DNA from: Anaerohalosphaera lusitana | GTDB taxonomy: Bacteria > Planctomycetota > Phycisphaerae > Sedimentisphaerales > Anaerohalosphaeraceae | NCBI RefSeq assembly: GCF_002007645.1 | Contig: NZ_CP019791.1 | Coordinates: 1,302,001 to 1,366,000 of the forward strand | Length of the DNA stretch: 64,000 nt | Direction of reading: 5' to 3' | Shown here: one piece after another, positions 29,056-41,799 of the stretch | Layout of the letters: each line of letters begins with the position of its first letter | Numbering within the stretch: position 1 is the stretch's first letter | The notes under the pieces: generated by a model | Seen by the model: only the letters and a program-made list of their open reading frames with translations | What the model was told of the DNA's origin: nothing | The model's database searches: none | Made by a program: the position numbers and the translations under genes

Positions 29056-29084
29056 TTGACAGTTTTGGGGGGTGGGGGTAGCAT
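29056..29084 (+). promoter_or_regulatory. Predicted sigma70-type promoter of the isocitrate dehydrogenase gene
   Basis: TTGACA at 29056-29061 and TAGCAT at 29079-29084 are separated by 17 bases. The spacer is almost entirely G and T (GGGGGGTGGGGG). Transcription would begin near 29092 and give a leader of about 145 bases. Confidence 0.55.
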
Positions 29085-29094
29085 GCTGGCTTGA

Positions 29095-29116
29095 AGCTGC
29101 TTTGAGGCGGCTTTTT
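29095..29116 (+). terminator. Possible attenuator hairpin in the isocitrate dehydrogenase leader
   Basis: AGCTGC (29095-29100) pairs with GCGGCT (29107-29112) around a six-base loop and is followed by five T residues. It lies just after the predicted transcription start, so it could stop transcription early. The stem is short. Confidence 0.3.
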
Positions 29117-29173
29117 CGTTTACATCCGCGCTTGCGGGTGTGATGTTTAGATATCATTGTAAACAGTTTTTAA

Positions 29174-31462
<2,289 letters not shown>

Positions 31463-31487
31463 TTTTTGATGTGGATTGGTTTTTCCG

Positions 31488-31520
31488 GCCGGCGGCTCTT
31501 TGGGCTGTCGGCTTTTTTTG
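31488..31520 (+). terminator. Terminator after isocitrate dehydrogenase
   Basis: GCCGGCGGC (31488-31496) pairs imperfectly with GCTGTCGGC (31504-31512) and is followed by seven T residues. It lies 26 bases after the stop. The stretch 31521-31706 shows no gene. Confidence 0.7.
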
Positions 31521-31721
31521 TCTGCAATGGGAGGGAAAGTTCAGACGAGATTTTTGATGAAGACATGGAGGTGTTTCATATCCGGCCGATGGAGAAAGTA
31601 TGGGGCGCGAACCTGCAAAACAGGTTTTGATATTGGCATTAAATTCATAGGTTGTTTGAGTTTTTCCCGCTAAAAAGGTGCATGTCTATTCCTAATAATA
31701 GTGTAGCGACTGTTATTAAAA

Positions 31722-32870
<1,149 letters not shown>

Positions 32871-32945
32871 TTATACAAGGGTAGTCAGAAGCCATTTCAC
32901 ACTGCTTCTAAACAACAATTCTATTTATTCAGGAGTGAATCTAGA

Positions 32946-35498
32946 ATGGACATTGCATTTGGTAAGCTCAAGGGATTGGGCATTGCGGCGGTTTTAATCA
33001 TCGTTTCTTATGTAGGTCTGGCGGGGGCAGGTGAATTTACTTATTCTTGGGACGATGCGGATTCGCGGACCTGGGTTGGCAAGTGGTTCTGGGCGAATCG
33101 GCTGCAGGACTGGCGGGTGGATTCCGGGAGGCTGGAGTGTGTCGAGGTGAGGCAGCAGAAGCCGCTGCGGACGTGTCATGTGCTGGCAGCGAGGCTGAAC
33201 GATGCAGTTGAAGGGTTCAGTGTTTCGGCGAAGGTCGGAACGCTTAAGCCTGCGGACGAGTGCGCGAAGGATGCGGTGGCTGGTTTTCTGGTCGGGGCGG
33301 CCGGCGACATGGAGTACAGGTCGGCGGCTTTGGTGCATCACAGCCCGGGTAAGGACGGCGGGCTGATAGCGTGCGTCACACCTGGGGGAAAGCTGCAGTT
33401 TCGTGATATGACGGAGAAGAAGTTTCCGGTGATCGCAGAGAGCGATGGGACAGTCGAATTCGGCGAGGACGGGATCGTTCTCAAGCTGGCGGGCATTGTC
33501 GAGGCGGACGGATATATTGTGGAGCTTAGCGGGTTCGAGGCTGGCAGCGATGAGGCGGCTGCAAGTGTGAGCATGTCAGTGAAGGCTGCTGATCTTGCGG
33601 GCAATGCGGCGATGCTGTCGCATCCGGGAAGCGGGAAGAATACGGCAGGTTTCTGGTTTAACGATCTATCGATGAGCGGTGATAAGTTCGACGTTCATCG
33701 CAACAGGACATGCGGGCCGGTGATCTTTACGCAGTATACTTTGAGCGACGGCACGGTCAAGCTCAGTGCACAGATGATGCCGCTGGGCGATGAGGATAGC
33801 AGGAACGTAGTGCTGGAAGAGAAAATCAACGGTGAGTGGAAGAAGATCGCTTCGAGCGAGTGGGAAGCTCCGTCTTATGTCGCACTGTTCAGGATGGAGG
33901 ACTGGGACACGGATGAGGATCATAAGTGCAGGGTTGTTTATGCCGGCGGGAAAGATGAGGGCGAAAATTACTACGATATAATTATCCGCCGCGAGCCGAT
34001 GGATAAGGAAGAGATCACGGTAGCAGGCTTTTCGTGCGTTCATAACAATAAACGCGGGCTGGAGAGCGGGTTCTATGACTGGAACATGGTATGGTTTCCG
34101 CATAGTTCGGTTACAGATCACGCGAGGAGCGAGGGGCCGGACCTGAGCTTTTTCAGCGGTGACCAAGTGTATGAATTTGCAAGTCCGACTCGAATAGATG
34201 CACAGCACCTGTGTTTGGATTATCTGTACAAGTGGTACATCTTCTGCTGGGCGTTCAGGGATCTGACATGGGATATGCCTTCGGTATGCATACCGGACGA
34301 CCATGATGTGTATCAGGGCAATCTGTGGGGTCAGGGCGGAAGGCATGCGAAGAGACAGGGGCTGGGCGGTTATGTTTGGCCCGCGGATTTCGTGAAGATG
34401 GTCGAGCGGACCCAGACCTGTCATTTGCCCGATCCTTATGATCCGACTCCGGTCGATCAGGGTATCGGTGTTTATTATACGAACATGAATTACGGCGGGG
34501 TGAGTTTTGCGATCCTGGAGGACAGGAAGTTCAAGACAGGGCCCAAGAGTGAGGAGGCTCTTTCGAAGGATCCGACAAAGATACATCTGCTGGGCGAGAG
34601 GCAGTTGAAATTTTTGGAGGACTGGTCAGGCGACTGGGCGCCGGGTGTGGATATGAAGTGCGTGCTGACGCAGACTCCATATGTTTGTCTGCATACGGGC
34701 TGGGGTTGGGGTAAGCGTCTGTTCCAGTATTCTCCGCCTTCGGAAGATTTTGACAGCGGCGGATGGCCGCCCTACGGCAGGAACAAGGCGCTGCGTAAGA
34801 TACGCAAGGGTTTTGCGTTCATGATCGCGGGCGATCAGCATCTCGGTTCGCTGGTTCACCAGGGCATAGAAGAATTCGACGACGCGGTCTGGAGCTTCTG
34901 TGTGCCTGCAGTTGGCAATTATTATCCGCGGGCGTGGTATCCTAGCGTGGATCCTGAAGAGAAGATCGAGGGTCTTCCTGCTTATGCGGGGAAGTATCAC
35001 GATAATTTCGGCAATCCTGTTTCGGTGTGGGCGGTTGCGAATCCGAACCCGGTGGGATCGGGCGTGGAGCCGGGAGCACTGAACGATTTCGTGCCGGGCT
35101 ATGGTACGGTCGTGTTCAATAAGACAGAGAGGACGATCACCTCAAGCTGCTGGCCGAGATCGGCCAAGATCGGCGATGAGGACGGCGAGTTCAAGGGCTG
35201 GTCGAAGACGGTGGATATGCTTGACAATTACAGTCCCAAGGATGTTGCGTGGCTGGGGACCGTGAAGGTGAGCGGCTTTGATAAGCCTGTACTGCAGCTT
35301 ATCGACGGGACGTATGGAGAGGTTGTTTACACGCTTCGTTTGCCTAGCAATACGTTTAGACCGTGGGCGCCGAAGCCAGGTAATTATTATCTGAAGATCG
35401 GTCAGCCGGGCAGTGAGCAGGTGGAGATCTTAACGGACCTGAAAGCGACGGCTGAAAAGACCGACGAGGTTATCGAGGTCAGGTTCGAGAATAAGTAA
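32946..35498 (+). CDS. PhoD-like alkaline phosphatase/phosphodiesterase, secreted
   Basis: The 850-residue protein begins with a signal peptide (LKGLGIAAVLIIVSYVGLAGAG). The N-terminal half (to about residue 350) is beta-rich, possibly a laminin-G-like domain. The C-terminal half has the PhoD-type metallophosphatase motifs SFFSGDQVYE, PDDHDVYQGN, AILEDRKFKTGP and FMIAGDQHLGSLVH, which supply metal ligands. It should release phosphate from phosphoesters outside the cytoplasm. AGGAG lies eleven bases before the ATG at 32946. The IS110 copy 2 ends only 68 bases upstream, so the native promoter may be displaced. Confidence 0.85.
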   Translation: MDIAFGKLKGLGIAAVLIIVSYVGLAGAGEFTYSWDDADSRTWVGKWFWANRLQDWRVDSGRLECVEVRQQKPLRTCHVLAARLNDAVEGFSVSAKVGTLKPADECAKDAVAGFLVGAAGDMEYRSAALVHHSPGKDGGLIACVTPGGKLQFRDMTEKKFPVIAESDGTVEFGEDGIVLKLAGIVEADGYIVELSGFEAGSDEAAASVSMSVKAADLAGNAAMLSHPGSGKNTAGFWFNDLSMSGDKFDVHRNRTCGPVIFTQYTLSDGTVKLSAQMMPLGDEDSRNVVLEEKINGEWKKIASSEWEAPSYVALFRMEDWDTDEDHKCRVVYAGGKDEGENYYDIIIRREPMDKEEITVAGFSCVHNNKRGLESGFYDWNMVWFPHSSVTDHARSEGPDLSFFSGDQVYEFASPTRIDAQHLCLDYLYKWYIFCWAFRDLTWDMPSVCIPDDHDVYQGNLWGQGGRHAKRQGLGGYVWPADFVKMVERTQTCHLPDPYDPTPVDQGIGVYYTNMNYGGVSFAILEDRKFKTGPKSEEALSKDPTKIHLLGERQLKFLEDWSGDWAPGVDMKCVLTQTPYVCLHTGWGWGKRLFQYSPPSEDFDSGGWPPYGRNKALRKIRKGFAFMIAGDQHLGSLVHQGIEEFDDAVWSFCVPAVGNYYPRAWYPSVDPEEKIEGLPAYAGKYHDNFGNPVSVWAVANPNPVGSGVEPGALNDFVPGYGTVVFNKTERTITSSCWPRSAKIGDEDGEFKGWSKTVDMLDNYSPKDVAWLGTVKVSGFDKPVLQLIDGTYGEVVYTLRLPSNTFRPWAPKPGNYYLKIGQPGSEQVEILTDLKATAEKTDEVIEVRFENK

Positions 35499-35572
35499 TT
35501 TTCAAACAGGCGGCCCTTTTGCCCAATGGTTGAAGGGCCGCTGTTTTTTTGGACGCGGGTAAAGGAAGAGAA

Positions 35573-36307
35573 TTGAGTAAGGATCCGACAAAAACACGTT
35601 TGTATCTATTGATCGGGGCGATCGTTGCGGCGGTTGTTGCGTGGAACGTCTGGGAGCTGTATTCGAGCGGTGTTGTGGGCGGTGTTTCGTTGAGCAATAG
35701 TGACGGCAACGGGCGGGAAGCAAGTGCCGGAGCGGCGGAGCCATCATCCGAGATTGAGGCGGGAGAAGTTGTGGAAAAAGAGGCCGCTGGGGGATCGGCA
35801 GAAAGTTCCGGTAACGCACAAGCAGTTGAGCAGGGCTCAGAGCCGGGGGTTATTGCGAAGTCGGGCAGGGATTTCTGGAAGCCGTTCGGGGATGTCAAGA
35901 TCAAATGGGAGGGTAATACGATCGAGTCGGTTTCCGTGCCGGAGGAGATACGTGCGATGGACGGCGAGGTGGTGAGTCTGCCGGCGATCTGTGTGCTGAC
36001 GCGTAAGGGCATGGAGAAAAATGAAAACGGGTGTACGGTTAACAATTTTCTTGTCGTGCCGCCCTTCGGCGTTGTGAGGTGCTGCAAGCTGACGCCGGTC
36101 ACGAGATATGAATGGACGGTTATCGTTGACTGTTCAGATGAGCCCTGGCAGATCGAGGGGGAGATACCGAATGCACAGACGATGAATGTGCGGGGACGTT
36201 TCCGGATTGCTGAGAAGCATCTTAACGAGGGTTTGTTCTTTATTGAAGATGCGGAAGTAAAGCCCACCAATGAGGATCTGATCGGCGACGAGGATATATG
36301 TCTTTAG
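35573..36307 (+). CDS. Membrane-anchored DUF3299-like protein
   Basis: The product of about 244 residues has one N-terminal membrane helix (TRLYLLIGAIVAAVVAWNVW) and a low-complexity Ala/Glu/Ser linker. A C-terminal domain with MDGEVVSLPAICVLTRKG, NFLVVPPFGVVRC and a final strand-rich part resembles DUF3299 (a small OB-like periplasmic domain); this is a tentative match. I chose TTG 35573 because AAAGGAAGAG precedes it. It is followed 26 bases later by a metal-type permease gene, so the two may work together. Confidence 0.65.
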   Translation: MSKDPTKTRLYLLIGAIVAAVVAWNVWELYSSGVVGGVSLSNSDGNGREASAGAAEPSSEIEAGEVVEKEAAGGSAESSGNAQAVEQGSEPGVIAKSGRDFWKPFGDVKIKWEGNTIESVSVPEEIRAMDGEVVSLPAICVLTRKGMEKNENGCTVNNFLVVPPFGVVRCCKLTPVTRYEWTVIVDCSDEPWQIEGEIPNAQTMNVRGRFRIAEKHLNEGLFFIEDAEVKPTNEDLIGDEDICL

Positions 36308-36333
36308 CGGCGTCAAGGGGTTGATTTAAAAAA

Positions 36334-37518
36334 ATGTTAACGGTCCTGATAAAAACTCTCCTGGAAGCGGCACCTTATATCGTGCTCGGATTTTTGGTGG
36401 CGGGCATTATTCGTGAGCTGGTTCCGCGAGATGTGCTGAGCAAGCATCTGGGTGCGAAGGGGTTGAGGCCCCTGCTGAAGTCGGTGGGGATCGGTTCGCT
36501 TCTGCCGTTGTGTTCGTGCGGTACGATACCCCTGGGGATCGGGCTGTATCGGTGCGGAGCGGCTGTAGGGAGCATACTTGCGTTTATCACTTCGAGCCCG
36601 GTACTTTCGCCGCTGGTGGTGATACTGTCGATGAAGCTGCTGGGTTTTAAGATGGCGGGGATGCTGTTGGGGTTTTCGCTGCTGACGAGTTTTTTCGTGG
36701 GGCTTGGTGGGAACGCTATTTTCAAGGGCGGAGACAGGGAGTCGGCTGGGCGCGTGAAGTCGTATGAGCCGATACGCAGGAACGAATCGGGTGGAGCGAT
36801 TATGCGGATACTTCGGTGGTCGTTTCGGGATTTTGGGGGCGAGGCATCGATCGACATTCTGATCGGGCTTGCGGTGGCGTCGGCGATAATTTCGATCCTG
36901 CCGTCGGAGTGGATATCGACGTGGCTTGGCAAGCAGCAACTTTCGACGTTGATCTATGTGATCATCATCGGGATTCCGGTTTATGCGTGCAGTGTTCCTT
37001 CGGTGCCGATCGTGCAGGGTCTTCTGCTGATGGGTGCGACGCCGGGTGCGGCGATAGCTTATATGCTGGCGGGTCCGGCGACGAATCTCGGGGAGCTGAA
37101 CGCGATCCGAAGGCACATGGGGAAATGGACGGCGGGGTATTATTCGGCTGGGCTGATCGTGTTTTCGCTGTTCGCGGGGCTGGTGACGGACAAGCTGATA
37201 TTCCCTGATTACCAGTATGCGGCCCGCTTGCTGGACAACGGTGAGCTGGTCGTTTCGCAGTGCTGTGTTCCCCTGATATTCGGGACCGAGACGCTGGGGA
37301 AGATGCGGCTGGAGTCGGTGCCGTTATGGCATTGGCCCTTCGGGGTGCTGCTGGCGGTGATACTGGTGCTGGGGGCGATAAAACGTGTGGGTGAATTTGT
37401 GACGGATCCGTGCGGGAACTGTGTGTGGCGGGAGTACGGGGAGAATACATCGTGCGGCGGACGGTGTCATGTGAGACGGAAGCATGAGTGGCTGCGGAAG
37501 CTGTGGCCGGGGCGCTGA
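36334..37518 (+). CDS. ArsP/SO_0444-type permease (DUF318), putative metal or metalloid exporter
   Basis: The 394-residue protein has about nine to ten membrane helices in two repeats. The first repeat has the hallmark PLCSCGTIPLGIGLYRCGA (about residues 58-76) and the second has IPVYACSVPSVPIVQGLLL. A cytoplasmic loop and a Cys-rich tail (CGNCVWREYGENTSCGGRCH) could bind metal. Members export organoarsenicals or are tied to copper/zinc efflux; the substrate here is unknown. Confidence 0.8.
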   Translation: MLTVLIKTLLEAAPYIVLGFLVAGIIRELVPRDVLSKHLGAKGLRPLLKSVGIGSLLPLCSCGTIPLGIGLYRCGAAVGSILAFITSSPVLSPLVVILSMKLLGFKMAGMLLGFSLLTSFFVGLGGNAIFKGGDRESAGRVKSYEPIRRNESGGAIMRILRWSFRDFGGEASIDILIGLAVASAIISILPSEWISTWLGKQQLSTLIYVIIIGIPVYACSVPSVPIVQGLLLMGATPGAAIAYMLAGPATNLGELNAIRRHMGKWTAGYYSAGLIVFSLFAGLVTDKLIFPDYQYAARLLDNGELVVSQCCVPLIFGTETLGKMRLESVPLWHWPFGVLLAVILVLGAIKRVGEFVTDPCGNCVWREYGENTSCGGRCHVRRKHEWLRKLWPGR

Positions 37519-37550
37519 CGTTGATGTGCGGGTTCGTATGTGATTCGTCT

Positions 37551-37598
37551 GGCGTTGCGTGGGGACTCGCAGCTTGGGCGCCGCTCGCGTTTTTTTGT
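37551..37598 (+). repeat. Dispersed repeat, family C
   Basis: GGCGTTGCGTGGGGACTCGC is followed by an imperfect GC hairpin and TTTTTTT. It lies just after the permease gene and may terminate it. Relatives are at 14701 (minus) and 51884. Confidence 0.75.
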
Positions 37599-37723
37599 GA
37601 TGTATCGGCGTTTCGATGTGGGGATTTGTTGACTTTTTGGGTGTTTTCGGGGATAATGCGGGGGTGCCGAATGGTCGGTTTTGAAGAGTGTGCGGGGGTT
37701 AATTTGCGTTGAAGGGTTTGGCT

Positions 37724-38515
37724 ATGAAGGGTGTAGAGGTATTGCGTAGAGTTCGGGGGCGCAGCGGGTTTACATTGATCGAATTGCTGGTTGTGATCGC
37801 GATTATTGCACTTTTGATGGGGATAATGTTGCCTGCGATGAGCAAGGTCAAGGAGAGTGCGCGGTTTACGGTCTGTCAGTCTGGGCTGAAGCAATACGGG
37901 TTGGCGGGGAAGATGTACCTAATGGAGAACAGCGATAAGTTTCCGCATTCGTATAACTGGCTTTATAAGTACAGCAAGGTACAGTCGCCGTGCGCCTGGC
38001 ACGATGCGGATCTGAATTTTCATAAGGAGCCGGACGTAGCGGGGGTTTTGTGGCCTTACCTGGCGAGCAAGGACCTGCATGTTTGTCCGACGCTGCGGGG
38101 CGTTGCGCGTGATCATGGAGCGGATCACTGGGGGCACAGCGGTGCGACGCCGATCGATCCGCAGTACGGGTACTGCATGAACGGGTATTTCGGATCGTGG
38201 CCGTTCGATGCGGGGAATGGAAAGAAGACGTATGTTAAGAGGAGCGGGCAGGTTAAGCGGCCGGGGCGGAAGGTGTTTTTCGGTGAGGAGAATACGTGGA
38301 CGATAGAGAAGTGGTCGGATTCGTCGCTGAACAATAACAATATCGTTGCGATGACGCTAGAAAATGGAGACTGGAAAAATGCATGTGCGTTCGCGACGTT
38401 TCATAAGACGAAGGGGAACGATCGGAACAGCGGAATATCGAATGCAGTTTTTCTTGACGGGCACGTTGAGACGGTTAATTATAAGCAGACGCAGGAACTG
38501 ACTGTGCCGTTCTAG
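37724..38515 (+). CDS. Prepilin-like (type II secretion/pilin) protein with planctomycete-type C-terminus
   Basis: The N-terminus [20 protein letters not shown] is a typical type IV prepilin signal: it is cut before Phe and forms the pilin helix. The remaining 220 residues are a globular domain with Trp and Cys, ending near [12 protein letters not shown], the H-x-G motif common in the many pilin-like proteins of Planctomycetota and Lentisphaerae. It is probably exported and displayed at the cell surface. I prefer ATG 37724; TTG 37709 is an alternative. Confidence 0.82.
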   Translation: MKGVEVLRRVRGRSGFTLIELLVVIAIIALLMGIMLPAMSKVKESARFTVCQSGLKQYGLAGKMYLMENSDKFPHSYNWLYKYSKVQSPCAWHDADLNFHKEPDVAGVLWPYLASKDLHVCPTLRGVARDHGADHWGHSGATPIDPQYGYCMNGYFGSWPFDAGNGKKTYVKRSGQVKRPGRKVFFGEENTWTIEKWSDSSLNNNNIVAMTLENGDWKNACAFATFHKTKGNDRNSGISNAVFLDGHVETVNYKQTQELTVPF

Positions 38516-38566
38516 GTGAGCAGTGAGTTGATGATTGAATATGTTTTCTAATTTTTGATTGGAGTT

Positions 38567-40276
38567 ATGATGGGCGAAAAAATGGGTCGAAGGGTAATGG
38601 TATTGGTCGTTGTTTGGGTCTGTACAGTTTTTGCGGGAGCGAATTCGCTGGGGGCTGAGGAGGCGGCGAAGGATGAAGTTGCTGCGAAGGCGGCTGCCAA
38701 AGAGAAGGTTACGAAGAAGCTGGACGAGGCAATCGCGAAGGCGAAAGAGGCTGCGGAACTTGCTGAGGAAGCACGAAAGGCGGCTGGTGAGGCAGTAAAG
38801 GAAGCGGACGGAGTGCTGGGCAGGCGCGAGCTTGGTCGGAAGATGCGGGAGCTGGGGGAGGTGCTGGATGTGGAGAAGTATCCGACGCCCGGTGAGCCTT
38901 TGCGGAAGAACAGGGACGGGCTGGATTTTTCGCTGTTTCAGTCGGAGCTTTGGGGACTGAGCAGAGTGGAAGCGGATAAGGTTGAGAAGCACCCGGCGGC
39001 GGACGGCTTTCCGGGCAGCGTGCCCGCGGATGCGAAGCGAGTGAGCAAGACGGTGCGGGTTGAAGCCGGCGGTGAGGGGTGGCGGCCGACGATCGGATGG
39101 GCGAGGAACCGGTATGACTGGGTAAGTACGGGTCTATATGCCGCCCCGGGCGAACTCGTGACGGTAAAGGTCGGCGATGGCGCGATGACTGAGGGATGGC
39201 GCGTGCGGATCGGGTGTCACAGCGATCGGCTGTGGGGCAAGAATACGCTCAGGCGGGCGCCGTCCATTACGCGAGCATTCGAGATCAAAGGCACAGAGAC
39301 CAAGGCTGCGAATGCGTTCGGCGGGCTGGTTTATATCGAGGTGCCTGCGGGCGCTGAGGCGGGTTCGGCTTATGTGACGATCGAGGGTGCGGTCGAGGCG
39401 CCGCTGTTCGTGCTGGGGCAGATGAGCGATGAGGACTGGCAGGCGGAATGCGAGAAGGCTGGTCCGTGGGCGGAGCTGGCGAGCGAGAAGCTGATCGTGA
39501 CGGTGCCGACGAAGATCGCTAAGCAGGTGGATAATCCGACGGCGCTGATGCGGACGTGGGACGATGTAATGGATGCGTGTGCGGATCTGCTGGGAGTCGG
39601 GCGCGAGCGTGCCAGGCCCGAGCGGATCGTGATGGACACGCAGATCAGTGCGGGGTATCTGCATGCGGGGTATCCGATCATGGGGCCGTTGAGCCTGGCC
39701 GAAGAGCTGGTCGACAGGGATTATATTCTCGGCAAGACGGGCGAGTCCGCGTGGGGATTCTTTCATGAGATCGGGCACAATCATCAGTACGGCGAGTGGA
39801 CGTTCGGCGGGACGATCGAGGTGACGGTGAATCTGTTTTCGCTGTATCAGATCGAGCAGGTATGCGGTGAAGAGTCGAACAAGCACGGCGGGGTCGATCC
39901 GGAAGGACGCAAGAAAAAGCTGGCGAAGTACCTGGCGGATGGATCGAAGTTCGAGACGTGGAAGAAAGATCCGTTCCTGGCGCTGTATATGTATTCGCAG
40001 GTGCAGGAGGAGTTCGGCTGGGAGGCGTTTACGGATGTGTTCGCGGAGTATCGGGCGGCTGGGAAGGATGAGCTGCCGAAGGATGATGCTGCGAAGCGGG
40101 ACCAGTGGATGGTGCGGCTTTCGCAGCGGATCGGGCGGAACCTTGGGCCGTTCTTTGATGCGTGGGGTGTGCCTGTGAGTGCGGATGCGAAGGCGAAGGT
40201 GGCGGACCTGGAGGAGTGGATGCCGAAGGACTGGCCGGGGAAGGCGCAGGCTGCGAAGGCCGGCGAGGCGAAGTAG
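38567..40276 (+). CDS. Secreted M60-like zinc metallopeptidase
   Basis: The 569-residue protein has a signal peptide (VMVLVVVWVCTVFAGANSLG) and an Ala/Lys/Glu coiled coil (about 30-80). The M60-like/enhancin domain follows. The zinc motif is FFHEIGHNHQYGEWTF, with HEIGH at about residues 401-405, and the third ligand is probably the Glu in GTIEVTVNLFSLY. M60-like enzymes often cut mucin-type glycoproteins. TTGGAG precedes the ATG ATG start at 38567. The gene is followed by a strong terminator. Confidence 0.82.
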   Translation: MMGEKMGRRVMVLVVVWVCTVFAGANSLGAEEAAKDEVAAKAAAKEKVTKKLDEAIAKAKEAAELAEEARKAAGEAVKEADGVLGRRELGRKMRELGEVLDVEKYPTPGEPLRKNRDGLDFSLFQSELWGLSRVEADKVEKHPAADGFPGSVPADAKRVSKTVRVEAGGEGWRPTIGWARNRYDWVSTGLYAAPGELVTVKVGDGAMTEGWRVRIGCHSDRLWGKNTLRRAPSITRAFEIKGTETKAANAFGGLVYIEVPAGAEAGSAYVTIEGAVEAPLFVLGQMSDEDWQAECEKAGPWAELASEKLIVTVPTKIAKQVDNPTALMRTWDDVMDACADLLGVGRERARPERIVMDTQISAGYLHAGYPIMGPLSLAEELVDRDYILGKTGESAWGFFHEIGHNHQYGEWTFGGTIEVTVNLFSLYQIEQVCGEESNKHGGVDPEGRKKKLAKYLADGSKFETWKKDPFLALYMYSQVQEEFGWEAFTDVFAEYRAAGKDELPKDDAAKRDQWMVRLSQRIGRNLGPFFDAWGVPVSADAKAKVADLEEWMPKDWPGKAQAAKAGEAK

Positions 40277-40304
40277 AGCTATCCATTTTTGATTTGATGT
40301 TCGG

Positions 40305-40345
40305 TCCCCCCATCTGCTGTGTGCGGTTTGGGGGGATTTTTTTTT
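40305..40345 (+). terminator. Strong terminator after the M60-like peptidase gene
   Basis: TCCCCCCA (40305-40312) pairs perfectly with TGGGGGGA (40329-40336) and is followed by nine T residues. Confidence 0.85.
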
Positions 40346-41079
40346 GGCGGAATATGCAGTAACGTTTTTAGCGTGAGGGGTTTCATTATATACGGAGCGT
40401 ATTTGGGGAGCTTCGAATCGAAAGACAAGCTCCCGAGCCACAGCCCAGAGAACACTACGAGCACGCATGCATGCACTCAACACCATCAAACACCCAATCA
40501 CCCCACCACGTCCACGCCCTAAACCACACCCGCACCACGCTCAATATCATCCGCCTCACCCGCACCCAGAGAACCCAACGCCAGCCGCACCGCCCAATCG
40601 CGCCCACCACCACACTCGTGTCATTGCGAGGAGCGTAGCGACGTGGCAACATCAAACTACACAAAAAGCTAGCCCACCCATAACAAGCATACCGCACCGC
40701 CCAATCTGTCATCCGCCTCAGGCGGACTCAGTATGAAAAGTCTCACCTTCTTTTGTCATCCGCCGCAGGCGGACCCAGCATAGAAAAACCGTCCAGCAGC
40801 GACCTCCATATTAACCCCTCCACACCACCCGCACCCCCAAACGATCAACCGCATCTCACCCATAACACCCACCGCCCGTAGGGTGGGCCATGCCCACGCA
40901 ACCCAACGCCTACACGCACCACCCAACGACACCGCACAACGCCCGCAAACGACACCGCACCCAAACTGTCCCTCATCACAAAAACTCGCACCCACACCAA
41001 AATCTGTCATTGCGAGGAGCGTAGCGACGCGGCAACCTCAAACCCCACAAAAAAGCTAGCTCACCCATAACAAGCATAC
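40346..41079 (+). repeat. Dense composite of dispersed repeats
   Basis: There is no gene in this stretch. It holds family A units at 40619-40649 and 41005-41035, and family B units at 40707-40737 and 40754-40784. A long unit at 40862-41078 matches the two flanks of IS110 copy 1 joined together, and modules near 40589 match 21981. The base skew changes from G-rich to C-rich near 40,440. Confidence 0.85.
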
Positions 41080-41799
41080 CTACCGCTTCTCGTCTGTCAC
41101 CCCCGCACCATCACGACGCCGCACCTGCTCCCGGACTTCCCTCGGCGCCTCCTCGATGGGAACTACCGCCCCCTTTACCGGCACCTCAGCTTCCATCACG
41201 ACATACTTCTTCTCATCGCTTAGAAAATATCCATACCTCCCTGCCTCCCACTCGAACTGACTCGCACCGTCACCCACAGCATCCCTTGTCGAATACCCGC
41301 CCGCAGGCTCATTTCTGCCAAGCTCACATATCTCGTCAATACTGACTCGTCTGTGTTTTCTGTCCCCGCCTTCATACCAGAGCAGACTCACATCAAACTC
41401 CGGATCGATCTCCCGCAGCAGCTCCAGCCCTTTCCGCCCAGCCGCAGCATCACAATGCACCAGCGTAAAGCATATCGCCCTAAACGCCTCACCATGATTA
41501 ATCACCTCAAGCCTGCCAAGCCCCTTCTCACCCCGATGCCTTCCCTTCAAAGGCACGATCACAAACTCCCACTCACCCGTCTCATGCACCTCGATCTCCT
41601 CATGCTCCTGCGAATATATCTCGATCCGGTTCTCACCCCAGTTCAGCACACTGTCCATCGTCTCCCCGATAAACACAGCCGATGCTGCCTTATTCTCGCC
41701 CTCCGCCAGCTCATTAAAAATACCAATCAGCATCATATTCAACCCCACCGATAATCCCAGCAGCACCCCCAATAACCCGATCCCAGCTTTCCTGTCCAT
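41080..41799 (-). CDS. Hypothetical membrane-anchored protein
   Basis: The 239-residue protein begins MDRKAGIGLLGVLLGLSVGL, one N-terminal membrane helix, followed by a soluble domain (EIDPEFDVSLLWYEGGDRKHRR, for example). I do not recognise the domain. ATG 41799 is chosen because AGGAG lies nine bases upstream; the frame extends to 41877 without a better start. It is surrounded by dispersed repeats on both sides. Confidence 0.6.
   Translation of the reverse strand: MDRKAGIGLLGVLLGLSVGLNMMLIGIFNELAEGENKAASAVFIGETMDSVLNWGENRIEIYSQEHEEIEVHETGEWEFVIVPLKGRHRGEKGLGRLEVINHGEAFRAICFTLVHCDAAAGRKGLELLREIDPEFDVSLLWYEGGDRKHRRVSIDEICELGRNEPAGGYSTRDAVGDGASQFEWEAGRYGYFLSDEKKYVVMEAEVPVKGAVVPIEEAPREVREQVRRRDGAGVTDEKR

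Noticed and set aside
31476-31673. 65-codon frame after isocitrate dehydrogenase
   Set aside because: It begins inside the terminator hairpin and has no features of a gene.
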